DNA of 64,000 nucleotides from Symsagittifera roscoffensis (taxonomy: Eukaryota; Xenacoelomorpha; Acoela; Convolutidae), in contig NC_087071.1 of NCBI RefSeq assembly GCF_963678635.1, positions 1,912,537 through 1,976,536 on the forward strand, given 5' to 3'. Shown here piece after piece: positions 45,473 through 58,300 of this stretch. The notes beneath the pieces are model-generated. The model had not been told where the DNA came from. It saw only the letters and a program-made list of their open reading frames with translations, and searched no databases. Both the position numbers and the translations under genes were made by a program. Positions within the stretch are counted from its first letter, which is position 1. Every line of letters begins with the position of its first letter.

Positions 45473-45476
45473 GAAC

Positions 45477-45850
45477 TCTAAAACTCGAACATTGTTGCAC
45501 TGAGACAATAAAACTCTGGTCCTACAGTGACCTAAGACTCAAACCATTAAATATATGGTGTTTTTCCTGCCTATGAGGAATGTCATCCGGCAGGATTGGC
45601 AAAGTTAAATATATTTATTTATAGTTCACTTCGTAGAACAAGTCAGTTGACCTTGTTTGATCATGAAATCGTAACATCATGTTATATTGGTCAGAACTTG
45701 AATAAAGACTTTTCGAACTAGTTGTTTTCTTAGAGCTCTCAATTAATCTCATTTTTGATTTGGGAATCCGCTCGGATTCGATATTTATAGACATCATACT
45801 TTACAGAATGACAATTTTATAGACGCAAACCAATTTTTTTCGGTTTATTG
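45477..45850. other. AT-rich spacer
   Basis: No gene or strong repeat seen between the TIR element and the duplicated pseudogene block. Confidence 0.5.
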
Positions 45851-47470
45851 GTTCTATTTGTTGTTCAGCGGTTGACTTCAGTTTTAATCTGTTACTTCAG
45901 TTCTAAAACATTCAGGTCGTTTCTAAAGCTCAGACGTTTTTGTTGCCTGTTCTGAGCTTTCTTTTTTATTAGATTTTTAAGATAGTTTTCTTTTGTCGCG
46001 CGCTTCTGCCTTGTAAATTTGACTTAATAACGGGCGTAAAAAGTGCTCGCTTTGCAGAATTTTTCCGACAATGTAAGATCTTTTTAAAGTTTTTAAAAGA
46101 GCTGAAAACTTCAGTTTGAACCAGAATGTTCTGTAAAAATAGTCCGCCTTGAAAAATTAAGTGCATATCACTTAATTGGCAAACAAACTTTTAGACTTGG
46201 GTTACGTTTGCATAGTTTCGATTATCTAATTTCGAATTTTCAATATTTTTAAATTAATGTCCAATCGTTAAATCTATTCTTTAATGGCTTGTTTCGGAAT
46301 TGGTGCTTTGAAAATCTCAGTTACTTTAAATCGACCGGGTGGTGGTTGTACAGTTGTCTACGAGTTTCTTTTAATTATGTTTTCACCGTAGGTCGCTCAA
46401 TTATGATGATTGAGCATTCAAAGCATTTTGAGTTTTTTTTGTGTAGTACAATGTGGAGAGGCAAAATGTACAAACTAGCGCCAACTTACTGCTTTGCCCA
46501 CAGAAAAAAAACGTATGATTTTTAAGTTTTCTGTTTGCCGACGACTCTTTTATTTCAAATAGCATTTTATACATTGACAGTATCTGCATGAATGAAACAA
46601 ACAAACTTTCACTATCTATCTTGTTGGCAAGTTATGATCTACAACACCTAAAGTTTTTTCTGATATCTCCTTCTCTTTTTTGTGAAATAAAAAATGAATG
46701 CAAGTGTTCATTGAGTAAAGCAAATGACTTTTATCTTCTGAGAACAAAATCACAATTTGGAGCAAAAAATCAATTTTTAAAACAATTCCAGCGCTAAAGT
46801 TTTTATTCTCATTCAGCTTCAAAAAAAGTTGCAATAAAAGTCGTATTTTGAAATTATTTGCTGTTAATTCAGACTTTTGTAATGTTTAATATCCTTTTTT
46901 TTGGCAAGAAAAGCTCAGAAAAGCGAAAATGCGGGCTTTTTTAAAGCAAAAACACTTAGTCGTTCAGTTGGAATGATTTATTTTTTCAATCGCATCAATT
47001 AATTATGATTAAAATACTCAATCTTGCTGCAAAAAGCGCAATAAGAATAACTCAATAAAATTAATTTATCTGCCCTATTGACAGCTCTGTGCTTTTTGAC
47101 ACAAAGGACCTGAAACATGTTGTTTCAATAGATTGCGTTGTTATGTCGTCTGTTTTAGTATATTTTGGTAAATTTGAAGCAACAATTTTGAGCTGGGACA
47201 TTCACAATGTTCACAACTCTAATTGAACAAGTTTGTTTGAAAATATCTTCATTGTCCGATTTTTTTAAATTCTCGATACAAATAGCACAGTTTTTATTCA
47301 ACACAAAAGCTGCAAGTTTATTCGACTTGTGACCGAATGGCAGAACAAAGCACAGCTTTTCCCAGTATAGTCTGTTATCAAAGCCTTTCTTTGGGCATCT
47401 TTCAACAGCTCGCAAATTATAACGAAAATTAAAGTAAGTTTTTTTATCGGTTAATTTTCGGCCTTGCATA
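45850..47470 (-). pseudogene. Partial, frameshifted duplicate of the 50-kb gene
   Basis: DNA from about 45,850 to 47,430 matches 48,730-50,500 at an offset near 2,860-3,125 bases. The 3' coding part corresponds: K-N-C-A-I-C and D-N-E-D-I-F-K-Q-T-C-S-I followed by VNVPAQ match the intact gene's C-terminal region. Upstream, the intact gene's D-A-Q-R-K-A-L segment is present, but a frame break near 47,330 turns it into unrelated residues. The N-terminal two thirds are missing. Non-coding downstream sequence is duplicated too, so this is a segmental duplication, not a retrocopy. Confidence 0.75.
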
Positions 47471-48729
47471 TCAAAGACGGCGTAAGCAGTAGGTTTTGAA
47501 ACGGTTTAAAAAAACTCCTTGAAATCAAGCATAGAAAAACCTGTTTTAACTGGCAAGACAAAAGTTTTTGTAAAAATTTGATGCTTGCAGATCGTGAAGA
47601 GATCTATTTTCTTTTTGCATTTTCAATGAAAAGCTTATCCAAACAATCGCGATTGGACTCGAATTGACATTTTTAAAAATGTAATAGAATATACAGCAAA
47701 AATTGAATGTGTTTAAGCCAATTAGACACTAAATTTTATGTCAGCGTTTTTATTCAGCTCAGAAAAGTTGATTGTTTTGTCTGAAAAAGGAAATTTTTTT
47801 TATTGAATTTTTTTCAACATGAAAAAATTTGATTCCTGAAAGCTCAAAGTGAACAATTTAAGCGTCAACAATCTGTTATATTGATATCGTCTGCACCTAA
47901 AATTTTTGTATCATTTTCATAAAGTCTTTATGTGAGCTATCAAGCTATTAAGAGAGTTGTTCACCACAAAAAAAGAGATCAGGATACCCGTTTTAGATGT
48001 TTTTAAATTGCATGTTTCAAACCAATGTTTTTACCGTAGTTTTGTGTAAAGAATCGATAAAGATATTTTTGAATTCAATTATCAGCAAAAAAGTGTAAAA
48101 TGATGAATTCTTTTTTTTTCATTTTTTACATTCTAGTCGACTTTAAAAAAAATCTGTACATAATATGCATAACAACCGTGTAATTTAAAACAAATTTTTT
48201 AATGAACTGTTGATAAAATTTCTATGTTTTAGGAAAAAATTAAAATGCAATCGATTTAATCAGTTCGATACTTAATAGAATCAGTTTTTTTTTAATAATT
48301 AAAATGTTACCGATTATACAACAGGATTATTTGTTTGCTGAATCGGTTTCTATTTTGCCAAGGCGTGATGCGTACGAACTCCCAAAATTATATTGCTTTT
48401 TTAATTCTGCACTGAATTAGTCGCTAAAGTGTCAGTCGGTGATAATTTATCTGTTTTTCTTTCCGACCGAGCCCTCCAATAATATATCGGCCGCACATAA
48501 ACAAAATCTTTTATTTGGGGACATAAATTGTTTTATTTTTAAGCTGGAGGGGTTACAACGGAAGAAGCCGAAGACGGAATGATAATGTGTCGACTTTATT
48601 TTTTATAGAGTTTTTATGAACAATTTATGGAACCGACCTGAATTTTTTTTTCGATTAAGAAAATCCGTTTCTCAAAAATTTTTTCTTCAATTAAAAATTT
48701 AGAAATTGAGTTCTTTTTGTTAACAATTT

Positions 48730-50087
48730 GATTTTGGTTTAATCATCGGCACTAAAAAGATTCAGGTCATTTCTAGATCTAAGTCGTTGTAGTCCGTTCT
48801 AAGTTTACTCTTTTTCATTAGCAACTCAATGAAGAAGCTTAAAAAAGTAATTTTTCCCTTGAATTTGCTTTGAACAGGTTTTTTTGTTTGTAGTTATTCT
48901 TCCGGCCAAATCATTAATGAAAAAGGAGGTATGGATTAGTTTTTTTGTAGCCCAGTTTTACGTAAAGTTTAAAAAGTGTTGTCATATTTAAGTCATACTG
49001 GTCGTGATACAAATTCAGAAAAATCAAAACTGTTGTCTCAGAGTTAAAAAAGTGTGTCTGATTTTTTAAGGTTCAGACTAACAAGGTTTTTTTTCGATGT
49101 TGGGTCATATAGCTTACCTCACTTATGATTTCATTACTATTTTATTTTTTTTTAGAACACACTCTTTTTTTAGCTAATTTAGTCACCGTTAAATGAACAA
49201 TAGCGGCAATTTCAACCAAGATGATTTGAAAAGACAAAAAAAACAGAGCTTGAAATTTCAGTTGATCAAGCCATTAGTTGGTAAAATTGACCACCTTGCG
49301 AAATAAAGCTCATTCCACTAAGTTGGATTGAAGTTTTAGCATGAGATTGCATTTGTATACTCTTGATAATCTAATTACAGATTTTTTTCTAATGCAAAAT
49401 CGTTAAAATTAATATATTGGCTGGGTTCAGAACTAGTGTCTGAAAAAAATCAGTTTCATTTTTTTGATTGGGTTGGGAATGTGTTTTTGATTAACTAACG
49501 ACTTCAAACAGTGACCGTAGCTCGAAAAATTATGATAACGGATGACATTTTTATGGTGTCAATATGGGGGTTGCTATGTGGATAGGTGAAACATACATTC
49601 TGGCGCTAAAAGTTTGTTGCTTCCACGAAAATAGCATGTGAAGTTGAATTTTTCAACTACTCCATTGTTTCAAACTGCAGTTTACGTTTACAATTTTCTC
49701 ATGAATGAAGCAAACAAACTTGATTGCAAGTGAGGACTTTTTCTTTTTTCAATGAATACATGCATTCATATAAAATTTTACAAATGAGAGGAGAAAACAT
49801 TTTCTCTATCGCGGTTCAAAATGTTTTTGAGGCAGAAAATTAACATTTTGGAACAAAGTTCGAATTTAACAAACAATTGCAGTGCTGAATTTTTTTTTAT
49901 TCATATGGTTTGATTGTCTCATTTTCTCAAATAATTTGCCGCTGCTGTACACTTTTTAAAAATTGAGTTTCATTTTTTTGCAAGTGAAGCTCATAAAAGT
50001 GAAATGTCTGACTTTTTCGAGACAAAACCCCCCTATTTGTTCATTGGCAATGATTTTTTTTCAATCGCACTAGTGAAATGCTTATGA
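48730..50087. repeat. 3' flank of the 50-kb gene, paired with 45,850-47,100
   Basis: AT-rich DNA without a gene. It is the intact-gene side of the tandem segmental duplication; matching phrases include TTCAGGTC(G/A)TTTCTA (45,914 and 48,760), ATCTAATT near 46,224 and 49,367, and ATGAATGAA(A/G)CAAACAAACTT (46,589 and 49,703). A TTTATT at 49,896-49,901 is an AATAAA on the minus strand, about 190 bases after the stop codon, and could be the polyadenylation signal. Confidence 0.6.
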
Positions 50088-51385
50088 CTAAAAGTTCAAT
50101 CTTGCTGCAAAAACAACGATGAGAATGGTCGAATAAAAGTAAATCTTTCGCCCGATTGACACCTCTGTGTTTTTTGACACATAGGAATCGGAACACGTTG
50201 ATTGAATAGTTTGCCACGTTTTTTGGTCCGTTCTAGTATATTTGAATAAGTTTGAAGCAGTTGAGGTTGAATAAATTTGAGCTGGGCCATTCACGATTGT
50301 CATATTTTTAATTGAACAAATTTGTTTGTAAATATCCTCATTGTCCAATTTTATTTTATTCTTGACGCAGATAGCACAGTTTTTCTTGTGTTTGTCACTA
50401 CAAGAGATGCAACTTCCTTTCGGTTTTTGACCACATTGACAAAATAAAGCACAATTTTTTCCAGTATCGTCTGTTACTAAAGCCTTTCTTTGGGCATCAT
50501 TCAACGGCAAGCCATTGAAAGATTTAATATAAGGCACTCTGGCTTCAACAAAAACTTTCTGTTGGACGTTCCAGGGATCAAGGGTGAAATCAAATGGAGC
50601 TGGTGGGTTTGTATTACTCACAGGTTGGCCATTCATAAAATTTTTTGGTAAAGTAACGTGTATACTTTCTTCTATTATTATCTCCTCATATATAATTGAT
50701 TCGCTCAAAGCATCCGTCTGTAGCAGCTCACTGTTTGTAAGTGATTGAACTTTAGAAATTACCACTCTGTACAAAGGCCTTTTTCGTGGCAGAAAAATAT
50801 CTGACATTATTCCTTCTATATATATAAATCTGGAACTCATATCTGAAAAATGGTCGTTATCTTTTTCGTGTGAGAAATTCATACTGAAGCTTCCCAGATG
50901 ATAAAAAGTCAATTCATCACCATGGATTGCTTCTCCAATTATCTGACTGACAGCATTTTTGCAAAAAACTAAGTTATCTATCCCAGCCAATTTGAACCTA
51001 TCGAAATCTGTAAGAACCAATCTTGTATTGTTTTTCAAAATCAGAGTTTTAATGTCTCCCACCGCTCGCCCGATTTGCCAATGCACGTCTTTGGTGTTCA
51101 AATCTTCAATTGATTTTATTGTGTTATTCATGATTGAGATATTCATTTTAGAGCCGTCAAATTTAGACATAATGGCTGGTACAATTTTAACTCTTGTAGC
51201 TTCAATCCCTGTAATCATCAAAAACAAGTTTTCCACTGGGCAATGAGTCACTATTGTAAGACCTGGGTCTTGTGTTGATTTGTTGCAATGACAGAGAGAT
51301 TGTGATCCACATGGAAAAGTGTCGGTCTTTTGTTGATATTGGGATCTTCTAAGTGATGAATATATTGTGTTTGTGCTAGGAGCAC
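50088..51385 (-). CDS. Terminal exon of a predicted secreted or membrane-anchored protein
   Basis: The minus strand is open for 431 codons from a TTATTTCAG acceptor just above 51,385 to TAG at 50,088. It is the longest intact frame outside transposons. Near the start a cysteine cluster C-x5-C-x-C-x14-C (within FPCGSQSLCHCNK) resembles the N-terminal cap of leucine-rich-repeat ectodomains, followed by weakly repetitive Leu/Ile segments (MNISIMNNTIKSIED, IKTLILKNN). N-x-S/T sites are present (for example N-N-T). Residues about 315-360 form a second Cys-rich region (C-x-C-G, C-I-S-C, C-A-I-C). The last 18 residues (IYFYSTILIVVFAARLNF) are hydrophobic, as in a membrane or GPI anchor. The usual ATG start is absent in this exon, so translation begins in an upstream exon. 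The LRR assignment is weak; family otherwise unknown. Confidence 0.6.
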
Positions 51386-52574
51386 CTGAAATAATTGGTT
51401 TTTAGGGTAGCCTATGTTTTTGGTTTCCAAAAGCTCTTATATCACGTTCGTTTGTAATAGTCCGAGTGTTGACTCGGCGATGGCTTTGCCTTGCAAGTGA
51501 AATTTGCTTAATTTTTTTGAAACTAGATCAATTATCAGTACCGGTTTTTTTAAAATAAGATTGCGGCTGTATTTTGTAAAAATATGTCTCTGTTCAAAAA
51601 TTATGTTTCTTTAAGCTCATTATTATGGGCACTAATTTTTCCCTTAAATTAAAACGTTAAGTCTGCAGTTTCGTAGTTTTTATAGGAATTTTACGTGTCA
51701 CCTCCGAACCATTTCAGGAAGTCGTTTCTGTTAACGAAAAAGCATTGCTCAGATCATCTTTTACCGATGGAACCCATTATATAAAAGAAATAAATGAAAA
51801 ATTTGAACTTATAAAAATAACCTCTTAGGATTTACTCAATTGTTCAAGTATTAATGGCTCATTTAATCATGTGTAAGCGCTCTCAAACTTGTTTTTTTTC
51901 CAAAGGGTCAGACTTTTTTTTACCAGTTCTGTATGCAAGGCTCCGATAAGATTGTTTGCCCAAAAACGAAATTGTATGATTGATTGTTCAAATGTGATTA
52001 GCAAAATATCCCAGTTTGACGGAAGGAGTAACAGCAGAAAGCTAATGTTTTGGATAATCAGCAAATGTTTTGGAAAACTACCAAAATACGAAAAAACAAA
52101 CCGCTAAAAACTTTATATATGCTTAAACATCCTACAATATGCTTTGCGAAATTCAAAACGACCTTTAAAATGTGATATTTCACTTTATTAGTGATTTTTT
52201 CCCAATAGATAAAGGAACATGTTTGAAGTAAGAAAAAATACAGATTGAGAAAACTTGTTTTTTTTTTGCGAGATGGTTTTCTTTAAAGCCACAGTTGCCC
52301 AAAGTTAAACTGTAATCATTTACTATTTTTAAATTATAGTTTCCAGAAGCAAGTCATTACGAAGGTTCAGTTTTAGAGTTAGAATTTTTTTGAACGTTGA
52401 AATGAAAATATAATGTAGTTAAAAACACAAATAATTTTCCAGCGTCTTTTGAACTTTTTTCTGATATATTTGAAAAAGCTTATAATGTTAGTCCTTTCGT
52501 TTTTCTTTGCTTCATACATGTTCTTATATCGATTTTATCAACCTTAAGTGCATTAAATTTCATTGAACTTTTAC
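51386..52574 (-). other. Probable intron of the 50-kb gene
   Basis: AT-rich, with no long frame. On the minus strand it starts GTAAAAGTTC and ends TTATTTCAG, and joins a phase-1 donor to a matching acceptor (one base before, two after, giving Gly). The frame compatibility supports splicing, but there is no transcript evidence. Confidence 0.45.
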
Positions 52575-52623
52575 CATATATTGTCGTGGACATCAAAGTG
52601 ATCCTGCCAGTTATTTCAATTGC
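52575..52623 (-). CDS. Probable upstream exon of the 50-kb gene
   Basis: 49 bases on the minus strand between a strong acceptor (TTTTTTTTGTTTTAG) and a GTAAAAG donor, encoding AIEITGRITLMSTTIY plus one base. Its phase matches the next exon exactly. It contains no obvious signal peptide, so at least one more exon, carrying the start codon, should lie above 52,640. I could not find it with confidence. Confidence 0.35.
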
Positions 52624-55600
52624 CTAAAACAAAAAAAATTTAGTTATTATAATTGACACAGCAAAACTCTTCTACCCAGTAGAGGTTAAGGTTTACATGC
52701 ACTGCTACAACGGTTTCTTGAAGCTCTTGGTTAATCTAAATCTTACTAGTTTTAGGCTGACATACATTATACTTGCTTGAAATTAACAATAGACGTTCAA
52801 TTTGTTTATCTCAATTAATCAATAACTTTTCAAGGCCTTACAAAATATATATTACAGACAGCAACCGAATTTTTTAGGTAGAGTTAATGTGAAGCTGGAC
52901 GTCGAATATCTCATAGCCAAAATGTCAAGCAATACAATCAGAGGCAGTTATTTAAAACTTTCTTGGTCATTTACCGGTTACTTTCAGAGCTTTGTTGGTT
53001 TATCAATACTCCTCATCAAATCTTTTGGTTGTTAATTGGTTTTTTGCAAGCGTCGATCTTTTATCTATCAGCCTTGCGGTTTTTTGTTTTGTTTTACAAT
53101 AGTTTTTTTTAAATGTAACAGATACAAGTGTTTTATAAAGTGTGTAAAAAAGTTCTCTAAAAAATAGTTTTCTGTGGCTTTTCAGAATAAATCATTTCCA
53201 CCATGTTAAATCATACGCGGTGTTTTTATTGGAATTAAAGGTGACTTTTGCAAAAAAAAACAGCTAAAGTTGATATAATTTGAGGTTTTTTATACTAATT
53301 TTGCCAAGTGTCTTGCTCATCAATAATCAATTCTGGCTTTTTTTCCTTATTTGATAATTATATATTTGAGTAATGGATAATTGAAGTTTTTTAGGGCATA
53401 AAAAATTGAACTTACCTATTCTGTCATTATGGACTTTTGGATCATTTGTGAAATTTAAGTAGTTTTTGGGTTGATTAAAATGTTTGGCGTTTCAAGTTGC
53501 TTGTTTTAGATTTCGCAAAAAATAGTTTGAATACATATAAATGACGAAGTATGATATTGGCTATCATATTCGACTTAAGTTATGCAAGATCTGTTTTTTT
53601 TTGTTGATTTTGTCTAGTTGGGTTACGTTTTATCCTTTTTCTCTTTTTTCACTATTTTGCATAACCGATTAAAATTTTCTAAAGTTTCTAAATCCTCCAT
53701 AGCTGAGATGTAATGGTTATGAGATGCTAGGTTATATTTACCTTTTTAATCCCTACACTATTTGTTTTTGATCTGTTTGGACAACTAAATTAGAGTTTCG
53801 AAAGATTTTGGAGCAAATGGTTTCAACTGATCTCGGAGATGGGGTTCATTTTGGTTTAATCGGCTTAAATAATCAACAAAAATGTCCACGATGTAAAAGT
53901 GTTAGTCCAAATTGAATGAGCAATTCAATTTTCTCACTGCGACCATTTTCAATTTATAGCTTATTTTTGCTCCATTTGATTAGGAAAGTGTTGAAAAACT
54001 TTATCAATTTTTGCATATGGTTAATATGGCGTTTTCAGATCCGTAATAACTGGTAGGTGATTCACACCAAGTATTGGTTCTTTCATAATGAGTAATCAAA
54101 TAATTTGCTTTCAGTTAATGTAATAAAATGAATTTAAAATGCTTTTAAGAGTAGGAATTTTTTGTTGATAAAACATTTATTTTTTGGCCATGTCATAAGT
54201 GTTTTTTTTTTTCAAAATATATTTGAGACTCACAAAAAGATTGAAATTTTGATCACCGCTAGAACTGGTCTGAGTTGAGAGCAGAGTGAGTAAATAAGTG
54301 GCAAAAAGTTTCATCAGAACTTCATTTTTTTTATAATTAGTCATAACCAGAAACATATATCTGTGAATCTATTCAAATTTTAAGTTTGATTTAAGCTGAC
54401 TGATGATGTTGATGTTTAACTCCTTGCTCTAATTAATGTACTGAGGGCAAAACTAAACCGTTCTCCAGTTAAAGTTTTGGCGTGCTCAGTTGTTGGTGAG
54501 TGATTCAATTGACTGATTTCACGTGTTCCTCATTTGTTATTTATTAGCTGTGATAAATCTTTTCTCTAGAACACTTGTTAAACGAGTTGTCAGATAAATT
54601 TTAATTGAAATTTGAACAATGGAGCACATTAGAGATTTTTTTTAAATTGGAGAGATTGAATGATGGCAGTTAGCATCAATAAAAAATGACTGTGCTTGGG
54701 TTCATGGAATTAACGGTTTATTTTGGGTCTAACAACGCCATTTTATCCCCTGCAGTAATTTTTCCTGGCGACAATAAATTTTAAGAAACACATGTGAGTG
54801 GGAGTCTTGCTACCTTGAATGGGTTTCCTTTCTCAAAAGTCTCATGCTGCACGAAAAGTAGTTATACTTCAATTTATCGACAATGATAGAATAAATAGAC
54901 GGAATGAAATGCTAAATCCTTGAACGAAATCATGATTTTTTATTGACTGTCGTTTTCATAGTTTGCTTTCTGTATCGAGATTGAGTTTTGTTTGAAAACC
55001 TTGTATATGTTATTTAGGAGGGTACTTAAAAAATGGAGCACAAGTCAAAACAACCTCGACTTTCAAATGGTAGCCAAAAAACCGCGATGAAGTGCCGTAG
55101 CGCATCTAGTTAGGTTTTTACTCGTTATGATAGCCAATATATAGTTCACGCACTGATATAATAGGACTGTGTTTGTTTTTAGTATCAAAAAATTTGTAGA
55201 TTTAATAAATCAATCTCTGTATCCCGAATGTTCCTTGTGAAAAAATGCGATATAAGATGGATCTGGATCAATTTTGAATTGACTTTATTTGATCTGATTT
55301 TCAGGCTAATGGTTTTAGCAGCATAGTTACTGTGTTTCAAATCTTTTCGAAGTTCATTTAAAGTTTTAAATGAGGTTAGCTCGAAAAGATAGTGACAACT
55401 TTCATCACCTTATGTGCTTTTTCATCGATTATCTATCATTGGTCACTTTCACAGCATAAGAAACAAAAAGTACGACTGAAAAGTAAAATTCGGCTCAAAG
55501 TTTGGGCTGGTTTATTTTTAAAACAAATTTCTTTTTTCTTTGTGCTAAAGTTTTGCTCTCAAAAGATTTATATAGCAATGAAAATACAATTTTTTGGATA

Positions 55601-58111
55601 TGTACTAATTTTTCTTTGGCTACACGATAACAAAATGTTTTTTTTTCTAGCTATCTGGGAACTAAAGTTTTCTCAACTATCCACTAAGTAACCAAATAAC
55701 AGCAGTTTTCAATATGTTGTGTGTGAGGAGTGCGGGAGCACGCGCCAAAAGAATCATCGATTTGTTTGCCTCAGACGCAGGGAAGAATTTTTTGTTAAAA
55801 CTAAGAGCTTTTTATCGTTTCGGAATAGTTTAAATAAAGCGATTGATTTTCGGATTCTTTTAACTCAACCTTCTCATTTTTGGTTTTTTTTGTGCGTTTT
55901 TAGGGTTTTTTTATCCACTTGAATTATCCTCTTATCTTTTTTAATTCATGATGAGAAGGTAATATTTTCAGCAATTGATTGATTTTTGGCTGTGTGCGAA
56001 CGAGATTAATAGGGACCAAAAAAGATTTGAGTTATCCGGGAACAAAAAGACTTATCGGCTCCACGGGAGAATTGTTTATGTCTATTCAGGGATAACTTTT
56101 TTTTCGGTTTTCCGGGTATTCTGTTCCGTAATACCTGAAAAAATTGGACCATTATTTAAGCAAACTTTTACTTGCACCTACTTGTTATTTGTTTATTTTA
56201 AAAATCGTATCAGAAACAAAATTTTCAAAAACGTCAGTGAATTTAAGCACAGTTACATATTCTGTTGAATTGGGTGGATTGATTGGACTGAGAGTGTGAG
56301 AGTAAATAATAGAATCCCGTTTGTAATTCAAAATGAGTTTTTCTTCCAAACATTGGGCTTCAAATTAAAGACATTGCGCGAGTACTTGAAGTCAGCTACT
56401 CATTTTTCAAAAAATTTATTAAAAAAAAACTTAAAAACCCAAAGAATCGTGGCTAGTTGCTAAACGGTATTTTTTGCCGGCTAAAATCTGACGGATAAGC
56501 ATGTCAGGATTTTTGAGCCTCAAAATTAGCTAAAGTGATAACTAAATACTAAATAACAGTGTTTCAGAGTGTCGTTGATACAAGTTTTTACTTTTATGCA
56601 TTTGTAACAGCTAAGTGGCGATAGCGGATCCTGTTTTTTTTTTCTAGCTATTATAACGGCGATAGCGAATATAAAATTCACGCACTGATTGATATGCATT
56701 TTTAAAATCAAAAATATGTATAATAAATCAATTTTACTATCCAGATTTTTGCAGATAAAAAATGCCTGGATCAATTTTCATCCGATTTTTTGATAGGATT
56801 TCACGGCTAAAAATATAATTGAACCAATTCGAAATAGATCTAAAAAGATCTTTTAAAACATTTTCGCACCTTTGTTTTAGTGTAACTTCCCTATTGGCCC
56901 AAATATTAAAGTGTTCTCAAATGCGAACAATTTTTTTTTATCCATTAGGTCTCAAGAGAATAATTGTCAAAATTCATGCACCGGTTGCACTGCAACAACA
57001 ATCGCTGAAACATTCTTTTGAACAAGCTGTGAAAAGGAGTAAATTTGTCAATTCAAATGTTCACAAATTGCTGTTACTAGTTAGGTGTTGTTATGTAGTT
57101 TCTTAGCAAAATTATCAGTCAAGATTAGGAATCTACAAAAATGAGGAAACCTATTCGTTGATACAAAAATCATGAATTTTAATGAAAACGTAAAATTGAT
57201 AGCATTGTGAAAACTTTTCGTTTTTTGCCATTTGGGAAAAATCCACCTTGCTAAATAATAGTTTTGAGGCTTTCATGTCAATTTGCATTGATTCCTATTG
57301 ATTCCATTGATTTCAAATGGGGTTAACTAGTTCGTTTTAGCCATTTTCAAACTTTTTTGAAAGATATTCTAACTGAAAATATGCAGATTTTTTTGATCTG
57401 TTTGACTCCAAGTTAGAATGAAATGAAATTTAAGTTAATACTTTTCAGTTGATTTTTTGGAGTGTAAACCAAACTTAAAATAGAAATGAGTTTTAGGAAT
57501 ATCTAATATGCAGGTAACATGCAACTTGTATGCAACTTGCTAGCCCAAATTTATCCAAAAATAGATAAAAAAGATCAATTTACATTGGTTAATATGAACT
57601 TAATTTTCCAAATCGATTTAAATGAATTTTATTTTTCCTAATTTATTGTATCAATTTTTTTGGGATTTGCTTACAAAATGGTATTTAAAAGAGTTTTATC
57701 GTTGCGGAAAACGCTAAATTGCCAAAGTTTAGAGAAAAACTGATGAAATTAATCATTTGCGTTGAACAAGCATCTCAATTGGCTAGCGATCACTAACATG
57801 ACGGAGACTTTTCTTGATCAGACAGTTTTGCTCAAACTTATGGAAAAAGAATTAACGAAGTTGAATGAAAATTGCAATGAACTTTTTTTTGTAATGCTCG
57901 ATTTTGACTCAAATTGATCTAAGTGAGATTGGGAAAGATTTTTCTAGCTAACTAAACCCATCCCAATTGATTCAAATTAGTTTTTTATACGCCAAAATTT
58001 ATCCAAAAATAGAAAAAAGATCAATTTACATCGATATAAATCTATTTTACTTCCTAGTATGCACATGGTTAATTGATTTTGTTGATTTAAAATTGATCTG
58101 AAATTGATTTC
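52624..58111. other. AT-rich DNA, no confident gene
   Basis: Scanned on both strands without a convincing gene. Open frames at 55,392-55,691, 55,719-55,922 and 55,975-56,268 are Phe/Lys/Leu-rich, as random AT-rich DNA would give. Old duplications are visible, for example TTCACGCACTGAT at 55,145 and 56,682 in about 150 bases of related context, and ATTTATCCAAAAATAGA at 57,549 and 57,997. It could hold introns of the neighbouring genes. Confidence 0.5.
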
Positions 58112-58300
58112 ATGGATCATAAACCATTTAAAAGTGTGGAAAAGGCTACACCGATGAATAGTTGCTTCAACGATGAAGTGATTGTTCATTTAGTTCTTCG
58201 TAACGAGTTTCCTCTCCCTTCTGCAATAAGGGGGATAGTTAACAAAATCCGCAAAAGCAAATACAGCGAGAAATTTTTTAATTTTTGTAAGGATCATTAA
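58112..58300 (+). CDS. Possible small ORF or exon
   Basis: A 62-codon frame from ATG to TAA whose centre (DEVIVHLVLRNEFPLPSAIR then VNKIRK) has a more protein-like composition and higher GC than surrounding DNA. A GTAAGG donor-like site lies near its 3' end (58,288). No family recognised. Could be one exon of a longer gene or chance. Confidence 0.25.
   Translation: MDHKPFKSVEKATPMNSCFNDEVIVHLVLRNEFPLPSAIRGIVNKIRKSKYSEKFFNFCKDH

Noticed and set aside
46289-46834. Short frames on both strands
   Set aside because: They fall in the duplicated 3' flank of the 50-kb gene and are not conserved as frames in the other copy.
55719-56268. Two adjacent + strand frames, one starting CEECGST
   Set aside because: Apart from the first 20 residues they are Phe/Lys/Leu-rich as expected from random AT-rich DNA, with no motif completed.
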